Shown in pieces: positions 1-8,716 of a stretch of DNA of 64,000 bases (within the stretch, counting starts at the first letter, position 1; each line of letters opens with the position of its first letter). A model generated the notes under the pieces. It saw only the letters and a list, made by a program, of their open reading frames with translations. It had not been told where the DNA came from and did not search any database. A program made the translations under genes and the position numbers. The DNA comes from Muribaculaceae bacterium. Its GTDB lineage: Bacteria; Bacteroidota; Bacteroidia; Bacteroidales; Muribaculaceae. The stretch covers positions 1 through 64,000 of the forward strand of contig JAIDSM010000141.1 of assembly GCA_029061225.1 (NCBI GenBank), written 5' to 3'.

Positions 1-72
1 GAATTGGTAGACGCGCTACTTTGAGGGGGTAGTGAGCTTTCGCTCGTGTGAGTTCGAGTCTCATTTCGGACA
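1..72 (+). tRNA. tRNA-Leu(GAG), 3' part
   Basis: The window opens inside a tRNA whose 5' acceptor strand is cut off. The D-arm (ending TGGTAGACGC), an anticodon stem CTACT/GGTAG with loop TTGAGGG (anticodon GAG), a long variable arm (GAGC/GCTC) and a T-arm GTGAG-TTCGAGT-CTCAT can be read. The long variable arm and GAG anticodon make this a leucine tRNA reading CUC/CUU. The acceptor strand ends TTCGGAC plus discriminator A; no CCA appears to be encoded. Confidence 0.9.
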
Positions 73-76
73 CAAA

Positions 77-107
77 AAAGGTCGCAGATTTCATCTGCGA
101 CCTTTTT
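77..107 (+). terminator. Intrinsic terminator after tRNA-Leu
   Basis: Perfect stem AAAGGTCGCAGAT / ATCTGCGACCTTT with a TTC loop, ending in a T run. It directly follows the tRNA and, read the other way, lies beyond the end of the minus-strand gene at 157. Confidence 0.9.
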
Positions 108-156
108 AAGTGATAAGCGCTGTGAGTCTGAGTGCTTCATACCTATATAATCAAAG

Positions 157-1728
157 TTATTTCTGTATTTCTTCGATCAGCGGCTCGTCGAGATGACGGG
201 TCTTGGAGGAGAAGTTCAGCCCGATGAGAAAGATGCGACGATGGTCCTTGGCGTATGAAAGAGCATACTGTTTCTCCTTGATCTGTGCCATCGCCTCCGC
301 AGCCGATCCGTCGAACTTCAGCTCTATTATGTAGATATAGCGCGATGTCTTCACCACTAAGTCTATGCGACCGTCAGACGTGCGAACCTCGGTCTCAGTC
401 TTCACTCCGATCAGTCTCAGAAGGATATAGATGGCGGTGTGGAGGTTGTTCTCGCTTTCCATCTTCATGTCATACGGAATACCCGCGAAGAAGATGTCAA
501 GATCCCTGACAAACCTTTCAGGCCGCCCGAGGAGAAGGCTGTTTACAATATTCCTTGCCACAGTCTCCGCATCGCCTCCTCTTTTCACCTTGACATAGTA
601 AGGCAGCAATTCCCTGTAGAGACTTTCGGCCACCTCCCTGTTCGGAACTCCCAAAGTATATAGCTCCGTCTCCCGGTCATAGTCCTTGATGGTAAGGTAG
701 CCCGTCTGGTACAGCATGGCAAGAGGAGAGGCGCTCTTGAGGTCGAAGCCCTGCAGAGTGGTCTCGTCGCACTGCGTGTTGAGGAGGCTCTCGATATCCT
801 CGTCAAATTGGTACATAGCCTCAGCTATCAGTGTCGGCTTACCGGTGCGCCCCCAATAATTGGATATTTCCCTTTTTGACAGACAGCTCAACACTGACCA
901 TGGGTTGTAGATGTCACTCCCCTTCTTTGCAAATCGGTAGCCGTCATAATTGCTCTTGAGTCTAAAACAGGCTTCATCGTATGTATAGCCATTCTCTTCA
1001 GCAAACATCTCTATACCCGGATTGAAGCTGTTACGCAGCTCCCGCTCTGTGATACCGCAGATGTCGGCGAACTCGGCCGAGAAGGTTATGTCCCGAAGGT
1101 TGTTCAGATCTGAGAATACGCTAAGCTTGCTGAAACGGCTCACTCCCGTCAGGAAGACAAGCTGGATATGCTCCGCCGAACTCTTGAAGTTGGAGTATAC
1201 GGAGGCAAGCTTCACTCGGTAATGCTCGAAGTTGTCGTCATCGTTGAGGTTACCCACAAGCGGCTTGTCGTATTCGTCCACAAGTATCACCACCTTGCGT
1301 CCTGTCTTCTCGTGGATGGTCTTGATGATGGTGCTGAATCTTTGGGAATGGTCGCGGTCCTTGACCTCTATATCATACTTTTCTTCCCAGTCCCTGAAGA
1401 TCCTGTCAAGCACGCCGTCAAGAAGTCCCGGTTCCTTGTATTTCTCTACGTTGAGGTCAAGTCGCAATACAGGATACGGCTGCCAGTCCCAATCAACCGT
1501 ATCAATATAGAGTCCTTTAAAAAGTTCACGCTCCCCTTTGTAGAAATACTCCAACGTCGACAGAAACAGGCTCTTCCCGAAACGACGCGGACGGGCCAAA
1601 AACCAGTACTGCGTCCCATTGTTTACTATTTTCTCCACAAAGCGGGTCTTGTCTACATACAGGCAATTATCCTCCCGGAGCACCCTGAAGTTCTGCTGGC
1701 CTATCGGATATCTGCGCGATTCATTCAT
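157..1728 (-). CDS. AAA-ATPase-like protein with C-terminal PD-(D/E)XK nuclease domain
   Basis: This is the AAA-ATPase-like plus DUF1703-type nuclease architecture (PF09820/PF08011), common in many copies in Bacteroidales and of uncertain function. The N-terminus has YPIGQQNF, then YVDKT and a Walker A in the stretch ARPRRFGKS. Walker B is VVILVDEYDKP. The C-terminus has DGRIDLVV followed by YIIELKFD, the D...ExK core of a PD-(D/E)XK fold. The ORF opens at 1776, but a good promoter occupies 1746-1777 and the family begins around this MNES methionine, so the start at 1728 is chosen (523 aa, leader about 10 nt). A clear paralogue lies at 12313-13899. The gene stands alone here; a role in defence or in a mobile cassette is inference. 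Confidence 0.85.
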   Translation of the reverse strand: MNESRRYPIGQQNFRVLREDNCLYVDKTRFVEKIVNNGTQYWFLARPRRFGKSLFLSTLEYFYKGERELFKGLYIDTVDWDWQPYPVLRLDLNVEKYKEPGLLDGVLDRIFRDWEEKYDIEVKDRDHSQRFSTIIKTIHEKTGRKVVILVDEYDKPLVGNLNDDDNFEHYRVKLASVYSNFKSSAEHIQLVFLTGVSRFSKLSVFSDLNNLRDITFSAEFADICGITERELRNSFNPGIEMFAEENGYTYDEACFRLKSNYDGYRFAKKGSDIYNPWSVLSCLSKREISNYWGRTGKPTLIAEAMYQFDEDIESLLNTQCDETTLQGFDLKSASPLAMLYQTGYLTIKDYDRETELYTLGVPNREVAESLYRELLPYYVKVKRGGDAETVARNIVNSLLLGRPERFVRDLDIFFAGIPYDMKMESENNLHTAIYILLRLIGVKTETEVRTSDGRIDLVVKTSRYIYIIELKFDGSAAEAMAQIKEKQYALSYAKDHRRIFLIGLNFSSKTRHLDEPLIEEIQK

Positions 1729-1745
1729 AATTTCCTTCTTTTCCG

Positions 1746-1777
1746 CAAATTTAACACAAATTTCCGACTCCTGCAAA
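1746..1777 (-). promoter_or_regulatory. Bacteroidota-type promoter for the AAA-ATPase gene
   Basis: On the minus strand a TTTG (-33) and TAAATTTG (-7) are separated by 20 bp. The predicted transcript begins only about ten bases before the MNES start, which rules out the upstream in-frame methionine at 1776. Confidence 0.65.
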
Positions 1778-1869
1778 TTAATTACTTATATATACTAAAA
1801 TCCAAGCATTTATCGTTTATATATCACATATGCTTTTTAATCTCACACATTAAAAATTCATCAGTCGCC

Positions 1870-2532
1870 ATGAAAGTACTAAGAATTACTCTGATCTTAT
1901 TGGTAATCGTCTGCCAGCAGTTTGCCAGCAGTGAGGCCATAGCCTCTCAGTCCGAATCTCACCGGATACAGCACATCGAACGCTCTGACAATAATGACGG
2001 CCAGAAACCGGTTATAGATTCCATTTCAGAGTTGACATATCATATAGACGAGTATGTATTTACGCTCGAATTCAGGGTATATTTTCATGGAACTGACAGA
2101 ATACACGTTGAATTGGAAGAAGATAGCAGCACCTCACTCCGGGACTATAATTTTGAAGGGATTTCTTTTGATGACATATACATGGCTCATGTAAAAACAG
2201 GAAGAATGACAAGGTTAGGCTACTGCTGGGTGACGGTTGTGGCATCAAACAAATACGGAACCACCAAGCATACCATTGAGATTCCTCCCCATTTCACAGA
2301 AGATGCAGTTGAAGAGGTTGCGGAGCAGGATCTATCCATTGAAGTTAACGGATCTACCGTCCTTATAAAGTGCGGTTCAGAACTAAACGTCTCGGTTGCT
2401 TCCCTTGACGGAAAGATTATCTACAACGAAAAAATCACCAGAGATTCAGAAATTTCCTTGAAGCCGGGTATCTATATATTGAACTGCAACAGCCAAAACT
2501 CATCTTACACAAAGAAGATTTTGATACGATAA
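1870..2532 (+). CDS. Small secreted protein with T9SS-type C-terminal sorting tail
   Basis: The track ORF starts at 1168, but its first part is antisense to the ATPase gene. The start at 1870 is followed by a clear signal peptide (basic MK, then a hydrophobic run to about residue 25), giving 220 aa. The last 60 residues (VNGSTVLIKC..., ASLDGKIIYNEK, LKPGIYILNC, KKILIR) match the Por-secretion tail pattern, so export by T9SS and surface anchoring or release are likely. The middle region has a short Ig-like look (WVTVVASNKYGTTKH) but no family I recognise. It resembles the next protein (2874-3857) in layout, and the two may be diverged relatives. Confidence 0.75.
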   Translation: MKVLRITLILLVIVCQQFASSEAIASQSESHRIQHIERSDNNDGQKPVIDSISELTYHIDEYVFTLEFRVYFHGTDRIHVELEEDSSTSLRDYNFEGISFDDIYMAHVKTGRMTRLGYCWVTVVASNKYGTTKHTIEIPPHFTEDAVEEVAEQDLSIEVNGSTVLIKCGSELNVSVASLDGKIIYNEKITRDSEISLKPGIYILNCNSQNSSYTKKILIR

Positions 2533-2873
2533 ATGTACACTAACCATACTTAAATTGTCGTTAGATAAATACCACATTCTTGCATAAATTAGTAAACTAT
2601 GTTTATTCAAATGTAAAATCTGTTACCGATTATTAATAGCTATGGGAATACGTTTTATGTTTCTTTTTAAGCATCTGGCATATCAGCTCGGAGAGCTGTA
2701 ATTGTGGAGAAACCTCAGGCTTCAGCCTGAGGAAATCCGAAAAGGCTCAGTAGCCTTGGAGAGAAGCTTTATGATATAGTCATGATTTTTTGCATATAAA
2801 ACTGAACACCCTAATTATTAACAGACAGGCAAGGGAAAAAATGGAAAACTAAAGGACTTAATGCCATACCAAA
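2533..2873. other. Gene-free stretch, AT-rich, containing a triple hairpin
   Basis: 341 bases between two secreted-protein genes. Apart from the hairpin cluster at 2684-2757, which has its own entry, I see no gene and no clear TTTG/TAnnTTTG promoter pair, although the AT-rich end (2790-2860) could hold one. Confidence 0.5.
2684..2757. repeat. Three consecutive perfect hairpins (palindromic element)
   Basis: Three stems lie in a row: CAGCTC-gga-GAGCTG (2684-2698), CCTCAGGC-ttca-GCCTGAGG (2713-2732) and AAGGCT-cagt-AGCCTT (2742-2757). None has a T run, so this does not look like a simple terminator. It could be an interspersed palindromic repeat or a structured mRNA segment. Confidence 0.65.
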
Positions 2874-3857
2874 ATGAATGCTAGATTTATAATTCTTTCG
2901 ATTATATTGGCTTGTTTCTCAATACAAGGCAAAGCGACGAATCTGATCTCAAGCAAGATTGAGCAGAGCGGAGTATGGAAAGACAACCTCAGTCCCATTT
3001 TAGGATATGATCCAATCAAAGTCGTTTTAAACGACCCAAAGATCAAAGGAGAATGGGACCTTGAAATGCTTGATAAATGGGATCACTACAAGAATATTCC
3101 GGGTGTACAGACGTTTGACGGTTACTGTCTCATTACTCCTGAGATTCTAAAGAACTGCTGGTGGCAAGATATTGCAATGGAGTATGACGAGTGTCTTAAC
3201 AGGGATTTATTCATTCTCAGGCTATCCTTTACCGATGAAGCCGGAAATACAGAATCCATTATACTCAAATGGGGACTCATCCCAACACGTCCGATAGTCA
3301 GTGATGTGAAATTCACATATAAATATAACTGGGAATGGGATGATATATGGCCTAACGGACATTTCATCTTTAAAGTTGAATCGCAAGATGCAGAGAGATT
3401 GGAGTACAATGTGACAAATAGCTTCCAATTCGGTCCTCCATTCTTTTTTGCATATTATTATGAAATAGAATCCCAATCTCCAGCAATTGTGGATTATGAT
3501 GCGGACTGGGGTGAATTCATACAGGTCGGAGCAGGCAATAAATATGGCTTTTCCCATAGTGAAATAATATGTACTACCGATTACATCACCGATCCTGAGA
3601 TTTTAAACAGAATTCAGGAAATTGCAGCCGTAGAGAATCTGGAAGGGGACACTGAAGACCCCATACTCAATATTAACAACGAAACAATAACATTTAGTAT
3701 TCCGATTAACATAACGATATATGACATTTCGGGCAAGCAAATCTTTTTCGAAAAAAGCACGAAAGAAGTTTCGACAAGCTCTTTTTCATCCGGAATATAT
3801 TTGGTTTCTTATAGAAATGCAGAAACAACCTTCACTCTCAAATATCTAAAAAAATGA
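2874..3857 (+). CDS. Secreted protein with T9SS-type C-terminal sorting tail
   Basis: 327 aa. The N-terminus (MNARFIILSIILACFSIQGKA) is a signal peptide. The C-terminus has the T9SS tail elements: ITIYDISGKQIFFEK, SFSSGIYLVSYRN and a lysine-rich end. The body holds about two beta-rich segments, with QVGAGNKYGFSHSEI echoing VVASNKYGTTKH in the upstream protein, so both may share an Ig-like module. No enzyme motif is visible. Function is unknown; the location is probably cell surface or extracellular. Confidence 0.75.
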   Translation: MNARFIILSIILACFSIQGKATNLISSKIEQSGVWKDNLSPILGYDPIKVVLNDPKIKGEWDLEMLDKWDHYKNIPGVQTFDGYCLITPEILKNCWWQDIAMEYDECLNRDLFILRLSFTDEAGNTESIILKWGLIPTRPIVSDVKFTYKYNWEWDDIWPNGHFIFKVESQDAERLEYNVTNSFQFGPPFFFAYYYEIESQSPAIVDYDADWGEFIQVGAGNKYGFSHSEIICTTDYITDPEILNRIQEIAAVENLEGDTEDPILNINNETITFSIPINITIYDISGKQIFFEKSTKEVSTSSFSSGIYLVSYRNAETTFTLKYLKK

Positions 3858-3890
3858 TCAGCCTCTGCCACTTGACTTCCAACTCACGCA

Positions 3891-3933
3891 GTCTTAAGTC
3901 TTAAGACTCAACACAAACCTTAAGACTTAAGAC
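3891..3933. repeat. Palindromic TTAAGACT repeats
   Basis: GTCTTAAGTCTTAAGAC and CTTAAGACTTAAGAC sit close together between two convergent genes, with a degenerate third piece (TTTAGACTTAA) just after. The low-complexity TTAA repeat is of the sort found at several gene ends in this window. Confidence 0.6.
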
Positions 3934-3958
3934 TCAGGACTTTAGACTTAATGACGTG

Positions 3959-4219
3959 TTACTGATACTGATAAGTAGCGGCCAATTCGTCGAGAGACTC
4001 CGGATCGATCTCCCACTTGCCGGGATCATCTACCGACATTGAAAGGAGGTCCATTACTTCCCAGTAGTCCTTTTCTGATTGCTCCACATCCGCGTCATCC
4101 TCGTCATAGAGACGGCAGTCAAGCGTCTTAGGATCTACTTCTATCATCACATGGTCGCTCCAGGCTTCAGGAGCGTCAAGGTACTCTTCAAGGAGAGCCT
4201 TTACTTCTTCTTTTATCAT
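3959..4219 (-). CDS. Small acidic conserved-type hypothetical protein
   Basis: 86 aa, strongly acidic (many D and E, e.g. YDEDDADVEQSEKDYWE). No signal peptide, membrane segment or metal motif is visible. It is probably cytoplasmic. It has its own promoter on the minus strand (4297-4327) and is divergent from thrS. I do not recognise a named family. The acidic, compact sequence and stand-alone promoter argue for a real gene rather than a chance ORF. Confidence 0.65.
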   Translation of the reverse strand: MIKEEVKALLEEYLDAPEAWSDHVMIEVDPKTLDCRLYDEDDADVEQSEKDYWEVMDLLSMSVDDPGKWEIDPESLDELAATYQYQ

Positions 4220-4296
4220 TTGGTATAATTGTTTAACTGTTCAATGTTTTCTACGCACCTTACCCCTTTGCGGTCGCAGCGGGAGAATAGTTACTG

Positions 4297-4327
4297 CAAA
4301 ATTAATAAATTACTCTTAAAAAACAAA
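4297..4327 (-). promoter_or_regulatory. Promoter for the small acidic protein gene
   Basis: On the minus strand TTTG (4327-4324) and TAATTTTG (4304-4297) are separated by 19 bp. The leader to the start at 4219 would be about 70 nt. Confidence 0.6.
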
Positions 4328-4332
4328 TAGCC

Positions 4333-4348
4333 GGACAAATATTTGTCC
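4333..4348. promoter_or_regulatory. 16-bp perfect palindrome, candidate operator
   Basis: GGACAAATATTTGTCC is a perfect inverted repeat with no spacer. Its right half contains the -33 TTTG of the thrS promoter, and it lies a few bases from the -33 of the divergent promoter. A dimeric regulator bound here could affect both genes; the regulator is not known. Confidence 0.5.
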
Positions 4349-4373
4349 ATATGCGATTTTTTTTGTATCTTTG
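4342..4373 (+). promoter_or_regulatory. Promoter of the thrS operon
   Basis: TTTG at 4342-4345 and TATCTTTG at 4366-4373 with a 20-bp spacer match the Bacteroidota consensus. The leader to thrS is about 90 nt. Confidence 0.7.
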
Positions 4374-4471
4374 CGCGTTAAATCATGCCCGAATGTGGAC
4401 CATTGCCGCTTTTGGACCTCATAAGCACATGATTGACAAAACATTAAATCAACAAACAGGACTATATCAAT

Positions 4472-6415
4472 ATGATCAACATAACCTTTCCCGACGGATC
4501 AAAAAGGGAGTTTGAAGCAGGCGTGACGCCGTTTCAGATAGCCGAGAGCATCAGTCCCCGCTTCGCAGCAGACGTGCTCGCAGCAAAAGTCAACGGTCAG
4601 GATTGGGACATCTCCCGTCCCGTAAATGAAGACGCATCTATAGAGCTCTTCAAATGGGATGACGCCGAGGGCAAACACGCTTTCTGGCACTCTTCAGCCC
4701 ACCTCCTCGCTGAAGCACTTCAGGAACTGTATCCCGGTGTGAAGTTCGGTATTGGACCGGCTATCGAAAACGGTTTCTACTATGATATCGACCCGGGAGA
4801 GCACAAGATCACTTCCGAGGATTTCCCGAAGATCGAGAAGAAGATGCAGGAGCTCGTGGCTCGCAAGGAAGCGATCGTACGCAAGGACATCTCTAAGGCT
4901 GACGCGCTGAAGATGTTTGGCGACAGAAATGAGACCTACAAGTGCGAGCTCATCAGCGAACTCGAGGACGGCCATATCACCACTTACACACAGGGTGACT
5001 TCACCGACCTCTGCCGTGGTCCGCATATCCCCACCACTGCACCCATCAAGGCCGTGAAGATACTTTCACTCGCCGGAGCATACTGGAGAGGCGACGAGAA
5101 GCGCCAGCAGCTCGTGCGCGTCTACGGCATCTCCTTCCCGAAGAAGAAGATGCTCGATGAGTATCTGACCCTGCTTGAGGAGGCCAAGAAACGCGACCAC
5201 CGCAAGCTCGGCAAGGAAATGGAACTATTCGCCTTCTCTCCGCGTGTAGGCCAGGGTCTCCCTCTCTGGCTCCCGAAAGGAGCCGCACTGCGCGACCGCC
5301 TCGAGCAGTTCCTCCGCAAGATTCAGAAGGAATACGGTTATCTGCAGGTGATCACCCCGCATATCGGCAACAAGGCCCTATACGTGACCTCCGGCCACTG
5401 GGCTAAATACGGTAAGGATTCCTTCCAGCCTATCCACACTCCTGAAGAGGGCGAGGAATATATGCTCAAGCCTATGAACTGCCCTCACCACTGCGAGATA
5501 TATCAGGCAGCTCCCCGCAGCTACCGCGACCTTCCGATGCGCCTGGCTGAGTTCGGTACCGTTTACCGCTACGAACAGAGCGGCGAGCTTCACGGTCTGA
5601 CCCGTGTGCGCGGTTTTACGCAGGATGACGCCCACATCTTCTGCGCTCCCGAGCAGATCAAGGGCGAGTTCCTAAAGGTGATGGACATCATCCTCTATAT
5701 CTTCAAGGCTCTTGATTTCCAGAACTTCGAGGCTCAGATTTCACTCCGCGACCCTAACAACAAGGAGAAATATATAGGGTCTGACGAGAACTGGCATCTT
5801 GCCGAGAACGCCATCATCGAGGCTTGCGCCGAGAAGGGACTGAAGGCCAAGCAGGTGGAAGGAGAGGCCGCTTTCTACGGCCCGAAACTTGACTTCATGG
5901 TGAAGGACGCTATCGGTCGCCGCTGGCAGCTCGGTACTATCCAGGTCGACTACAACCTGCCCGAACGTTTCGGCCTTGAATATACAGGAGCTGACAACCA
6001 AAAGCACCGTCCCGTGATGATCCACCGTGCTCCATTCGGCTCTATGGAACGCTTCGTGGCTGTGCTTCTCGAGCACACCGCAGGCAAGCTTCCCATCTGG
6101 CTCATTCCCGATCAGTGTGTAGTGCTCCCGATCTCCGAGAAGTTTAACGACTACGCACGCAAGGTTGTCAAGCAACTCGATAAGGAAGGCGTACGCGCCA
6201 TTATCGACGACCGTAACGAGAAGATCGGTAAGAAGATCCGCGACAACGAGCTTAAGAAGATACCTTACCTCCTCATCGTGGGCGAGAAAGAAGCGGCTGA
6301 TGATGCCGTGGCCGTGCGCAAGCAGGGAGAAGGCGACAAGGGCGTGATGGGGATCGCGGAATTCGCTGCCCTGATCAATAAAGAAGTAGCAGACGCCACT
6401 CACAGGGATGAGTGA
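4472..6415 (+). CDS. thrS: Threonyl-tRNA synthetase
   Basis: 647 aa, the normal full length. It charges tRNA-Thr with threonine in the cytoplasm. In order: an N-terminal TGS domain (about 1-61), the editing domain with HSSAH (His73/His77) and the distal [16 protein letters not shown] motif, the class II catalytic core, and a C-terminal anticodon-binding domain from about 545. In the core, [27 protein letters not shown] and [12 protein letters not shown] supply motif 2/3 residues and the Cys/His zinc ligands. It heads the classical thrS-infC-rpmI-rplT order, with infC only 48 nt downstream. Confidence 0.98.
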   Translation: MINITFPDGSKREFEAGVTPFQIAESISPRFAADVLAAKVNGQDWDISRPVNEDASIELFKWDDAEGKHAFWHSSAHLLAEALQELYPGVKFGIGPAIENGFYYDIDPGEHKITSEDFPKIEKKMQELVARKEAIVRKDISKADALKMFGDRNETYKCELISELEDGHITTYTQGDFTDLCRGPHIPTTAPIKAVKILSLAGAYWRGDEKRQQLVRVYGISFPKKKMLDEYLTLLEEAKKRDHRKLGKEMELFAFSPRVGQGLPLWLPKGAALRDRLEQFLRKIQKEYGYLQVITPHIGNKALYVTSGHWAKYGKDSFQPIHTPEEGEEYMLKPMNCPHHCEIYQAAPRSYRDLPMRLAEFGTVYRYEQSGELHGLTRVRGFTQDDAHIFCAPEQIKGEFLKVMDIILYIFKALDFQNFEAQISLRDPNNKEKYIGSDENWHLAENAIIEACAEKGLKAKQVEGEAAFYGPKLDFMVKDAIGRRWQLGTIQVDYNLPERFGLEYTGADNQKHRPVMIHRAPFGSMERFVAVLLEHTAGKLPIWLIPDQCVVLPISEKFNDYARKVVKQLDKEGVRAIIDDRNEKIGKKIRDNELKKIPYLLIVGEKEAADDAVAVRKQGEGDKGVMGIAEFAALINKEVADATHRDE

Positions 6416-6463
6416 GGGTCTTAATGAATAAAAAATAAGTTAAACCAACACCAACACCACACT

Positions 6464-7171
6464 TTGGAGAAAAAACCCCAATTCAGCGGACCACGCCCCC
6501 CTATGGGAGCCAATCGTCCGAGACCGGGACAGCGACCCGCACCCGGCGACAGAAACAGCAACGGCAAGGACCAGCACGTGATCAATGAAAGGATCCGCGC
6601 ACGCGAGGTGCGTCTGGTCGGAGACAATGTCGAGCCCGGCATCTATCCTATCGAGAAAGCGCGCCGTATTGCCGAGGAACTGGAGCTCGACCTCGTCGAG
6701 ATTACAGCTCAGGCTGATCCTCCGGTATGCCGAATCATCGACTACCAGAAATTCCTCTATCAGCAGAAGAAGCGTCAGAAGGAGCAGAAGCAGAAGGCTG
6801 CGAAAGTAGTGGTGAAGGAAATTCGTTTCGGACCCCAGACCGACGACCATGACTACAACTTCAAGCTCAAGCACGCGATCGGTTTCCTCAAGGAAGGCTC
6901 AAAGGTGAAGGCCTATGTCTTCTTCCGCGGTCGTTCGATCCTCTTCAAGGAGCAGGGAGAAGTGCTTCTCCTCCGTTTCGCCAACGACCTCGAGGAGTAT
7001 GGACGTCTGGAGTCGATGCCGGTGCTCGAAGGAAAGCGCATGACAATAATGATGGCGCCCCTGAAGGCCGGCGCGAAAAAAGCAGCTCCCAAGCAGGAGG
7101 CTCCAAAGAGCATGGCTCCCAAACCGGAACCAAAGGATGAAGAGACTGCCAAAACAGACTCTGAAGACTGA
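6464..7171 (+). CDS. infC: Translation initiation factor IF-3 (TTG start)
   Basis: 235 aa. It keeps 30S subunits free and checks start-codon pairing. The N-domain begins near [21 protein letters not shown], the linker is rich in K/Q, and the C-domain carries [17 protein letters not shown] and [11 protein letters not shown]. The chosen start is a TTG at 6464; the first in-frame ATG (6503) also lies upstream of the conserved core, so both are possible. A non-AUG start fits the known habit of infC genes (AUU in E. coli) of using a poor start codon for self-control. The A/P/K-rich C-terminal tail of about 40 residues extends past the usual end. Confidence 0.95.
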   Translation: MEKKPQFSGPRPPMGANRPRPGQRPAPGDRNSNGKDQHVINERIRAREVRLVGDNVEPGIYPIEKARRIAEELELDLVEITAQADPPVCRIIDYQKFLYQQKKRQKEQKQKAAKVVVKEIRFGPQTDDHDYNFKLKHAIGFLKEGSKVKAYVFFRGRSILFKEQGEVLLLRFANDLEEYGRLESMPVLEGKRMTIMMAPLKAGAKKAAPKQEAPKSMAPKPEPKDEETAKTDSED

Positions 7172-7212
7172 AGACTGAAACAATGTTCGGAAGAACCATT
7201 TAATAATTAGAG

Positions 7213-7259
7213 ACCGTAGGCACACTACTATCCCGTATGGGATGGAGTGCTGCCGAGGT
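7213..7259 (+). promoter_or_regulatory. Probable ribosomal-protein leader (L20-type) before rpmI
   Basis: Between infC and rpmI the RNA can fold as a nested hairpin: ACC/GGT (7213-7215/7257-7259), GGCA+CACT paired to AGTG-(bulged C)-TGCC, an internal loop, then ATCCC-gtat-GGGAT. Position in front of rpmI-rplT matches where L20 autoregulates in other phyla. The structure is seen; the L20 role is inferred from position. Confidence 0.5.
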
Positions 7260-7289
7260 AAAAACAAACAACTAAAAATTTTAAACAAA

Positions 7290-7487
7290 ATGCCAAAGGT
7301 AAAGACCAACTGCGCGGCGAAGAAGCGTTTCGCGCTCACCGGCACAGGAAAGATCAAAAGAAAACACGCTTACCACAGCCACATTCTGACTAAGAAGAGC
7401 ACTAAGCGTAAGAGAAACCTCGACCACACCGCACTCGTTGACAGCGCCAACATGCGTCAGGTGAAGTCTCTTCTCAATCTCCGCTAA
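7290..7487 (+). CDS. rpmI: 50S ribosomal protein L35
   Basis: 65 aa, the usual size, very basic, with [14 protein letters not shown] at the start and [20 protein letters not shown] in the middle. The track ORF starts at 7242 inside the leader hairpin; the MPKVKT start at 7290 is the family start. It is third in the thrS-infC-rpmI-rplT operon and is followed by rplT after 126 nt. Confidence 0.97.
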   Translation: MPKVKTNCAAKKRFALTGTGKIKRKHAYHSHILTKKSTKRKRNLDHTALVDSANMRQVKSLLNLR

Positions 7488-7613
7488 TCCTGACTATCGG
7501 ATAAGAGGAGATAAGTCTTTCCCAAACCGGGAGAACAACAAACATTTTTTACAAACCGAATGCACAGCTTCAAAGAGCAAACGAGCCGCTGACATTCAAA
7601 AAACAACAAAAAA

Positions 7614-7958
7614 ATGCCAAGATCAGTAAATCACGTTGCCTCAAGAGCAAAACGCAAGAAAATCCTTAAACTCACCCGTGGCTACTACGGCAGCCGCCGT
7701 AATGTGTGGACCGTAGCTAAGAACACATGGGAGAAGGGTCTCACCTACGCCTACCGCGACCGCAAGCAGAAAAAGCGCGATTTCCGTGCCCTCTGGATCC
7801 AGCGTATCAACGCTGCAGCACGTCTCGAGGGTCTGTCTTACAGCCAGCTGATGGGCCTTATCCACAAGGCTGGTGTGGAAATCAACCGCAAGGTTCTCGC
7901 TGACCTCGCCATGAACAATCCCGTAGCGTTCAAGGCTATCTGCGAAAAGGTTCGTTAA
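7614..7958 (+). CDS. rplT: 50S ribosomal protein L20
   Basis: 114 aa, full length. It is an early-assembly 23S rRNA binder and, in several bacteria, the repressor of its own operon. Diagnostic stretches are [35 protein letters not shown] and [14 protein letters not shown]. It is the last gene of the operon and a strong terminator follows at 8007. Confidence 0.97.
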   Translation: MPRSVNHVASRAKRKKILKLTRGYYGSRRNVWTVAKNTWEKGLTYAYRDRKQKKRDFRALWIQRINAAARLEGLSYSQLMGLIHKAGVEINRKVLADLAMNNPVAFKAICEKVR

Positions 7959-8006
7959 TATCCACTGCGAATCTTACTGCCGCTTGCACAGCGGCATCTC
8001 CGAACT

Positions 8007-8045
8007 AAAGAGACCGTTCGCCTTCCGGCGTCGGTCTCTTTCTTT
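8007..8045 (+). terminator. Terminator of the thrS-rplT operon
   Basis: Stem AAAGAGACCG-tt-CGCC-ttcc-GGCG-t-CGGTCTCTTT followed by CTTT. It is a long, nearly perfect hairpin directly after rplT. Confidence 0.9.
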
Positions 8046-8069
8046 AAACATATACAAAACCACAATCGT

Positions 8070-8711
8070 ATGAAGGAAATAATACCCCTGGAAAGCTTTC
8101 ATAGAAAAGAGAGCGTCAAGTTCTTTAAGGATTTCGTTAATCCAAACGTCAGCGTGACGTGCATGGTAGATGCATCCGAATGTTATCGGCATGCTAAAGC
8201 GTCTGGAGAGAAATTCTTCTACAATTATCTTTATGCGATTCTCAGAGCCGTAAATGAAATCAAGGAACTGCACTACCGTTTCACGTCTGTAGGCGACATC
8301 GCATACTATGCCAGGATCGATGTATTGTCACCAATCAGACTTACCGGTCATGACTCATTCACGACCCTACGGTTTCCCTATACATCCGATAGAAAGGAAT
8401 TCATAGAATCCGTAGGAAGAATTATAGAGAATGCAGGCAACCTGTCCAGTTTCGGTGAAGAAGAAGGTCTTGAGGAATACGATGTAGTATTGGTCAGCGC
8501 TATACCAGACCTTCCTTTCACATCGATTTCATACACCCAGAAGCACCGGCATGGCAATGACTTCCCACTGATAAACGTAGGCAAGATGGAAGCCGACGGT
8601 AAAATGCCCATAGCCATCTGCGTCAACCACGCATTCGTCGACGGCCAACACCTCTCCCACTTCTACAATCTCCTCCAGAAATACCTAAATACATATGATC
8701 TCCGAATATAA
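8070..8711 (+). CDS. Chloramphenicol acetyltransferase-fold acyltransferase
   Basis: 213 aa, the usual CAT length. CAT-fold enzymes form trimers and move an acetyl group from acetyl-CoA to a hydroxyl. The C-terminal catalytic motif is NHAFVDGQHLSHF, corresponding to HHxxxDG with the catalytic histidine and the structural D-G kept and the first H replaced by N. The N-terminal region (FYNYLYAILRAVNEIKELHYR) also fits. Many such proteins in Bacteroidota are called CAT without shown resistance, so the substrate is open. It is separated from the ribosomal operon by a terminator and converges with the HEPN gene. Confidence 0.8.
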   Translation: MKEIIPLESFHRKESVKFFKDFVNPNVSVTCMVDASECYRHAKASGEKFFYNYLYAILRAVNEIKELHYRFTSVGDIAYYARIDVLSPIRLTGHDSFTTLRFPYTSDRKEFIESVGRIIENAGNLSSFGEEEGLEEYDVVLVSAIPDLPFTSISYTQKHRHGNDFPLINVGKMEADGKMPIAICVNHAFVDGQHLSHFYNLLQKYLNTYDLRI

Positions 8712-8716
8712 TACAA

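Noticed and set aside
1168-1869. N-terminal extension of the 454-aa ORF
   Set aside because: It is antisense to the ATPase-nuclease gene; the signal peptide starts at 1870.
5741-6403. 220-aa minus-strand ORF inside thrS
   Set aside because: It is a shadow of a highly conserved gene; no family motif.
8070-8711. Chloramphenicol resistance gene
   Set aside because: Only the fold and the HxxxDG part are supported; the first His is replaced by Asn and there is no resistance context.
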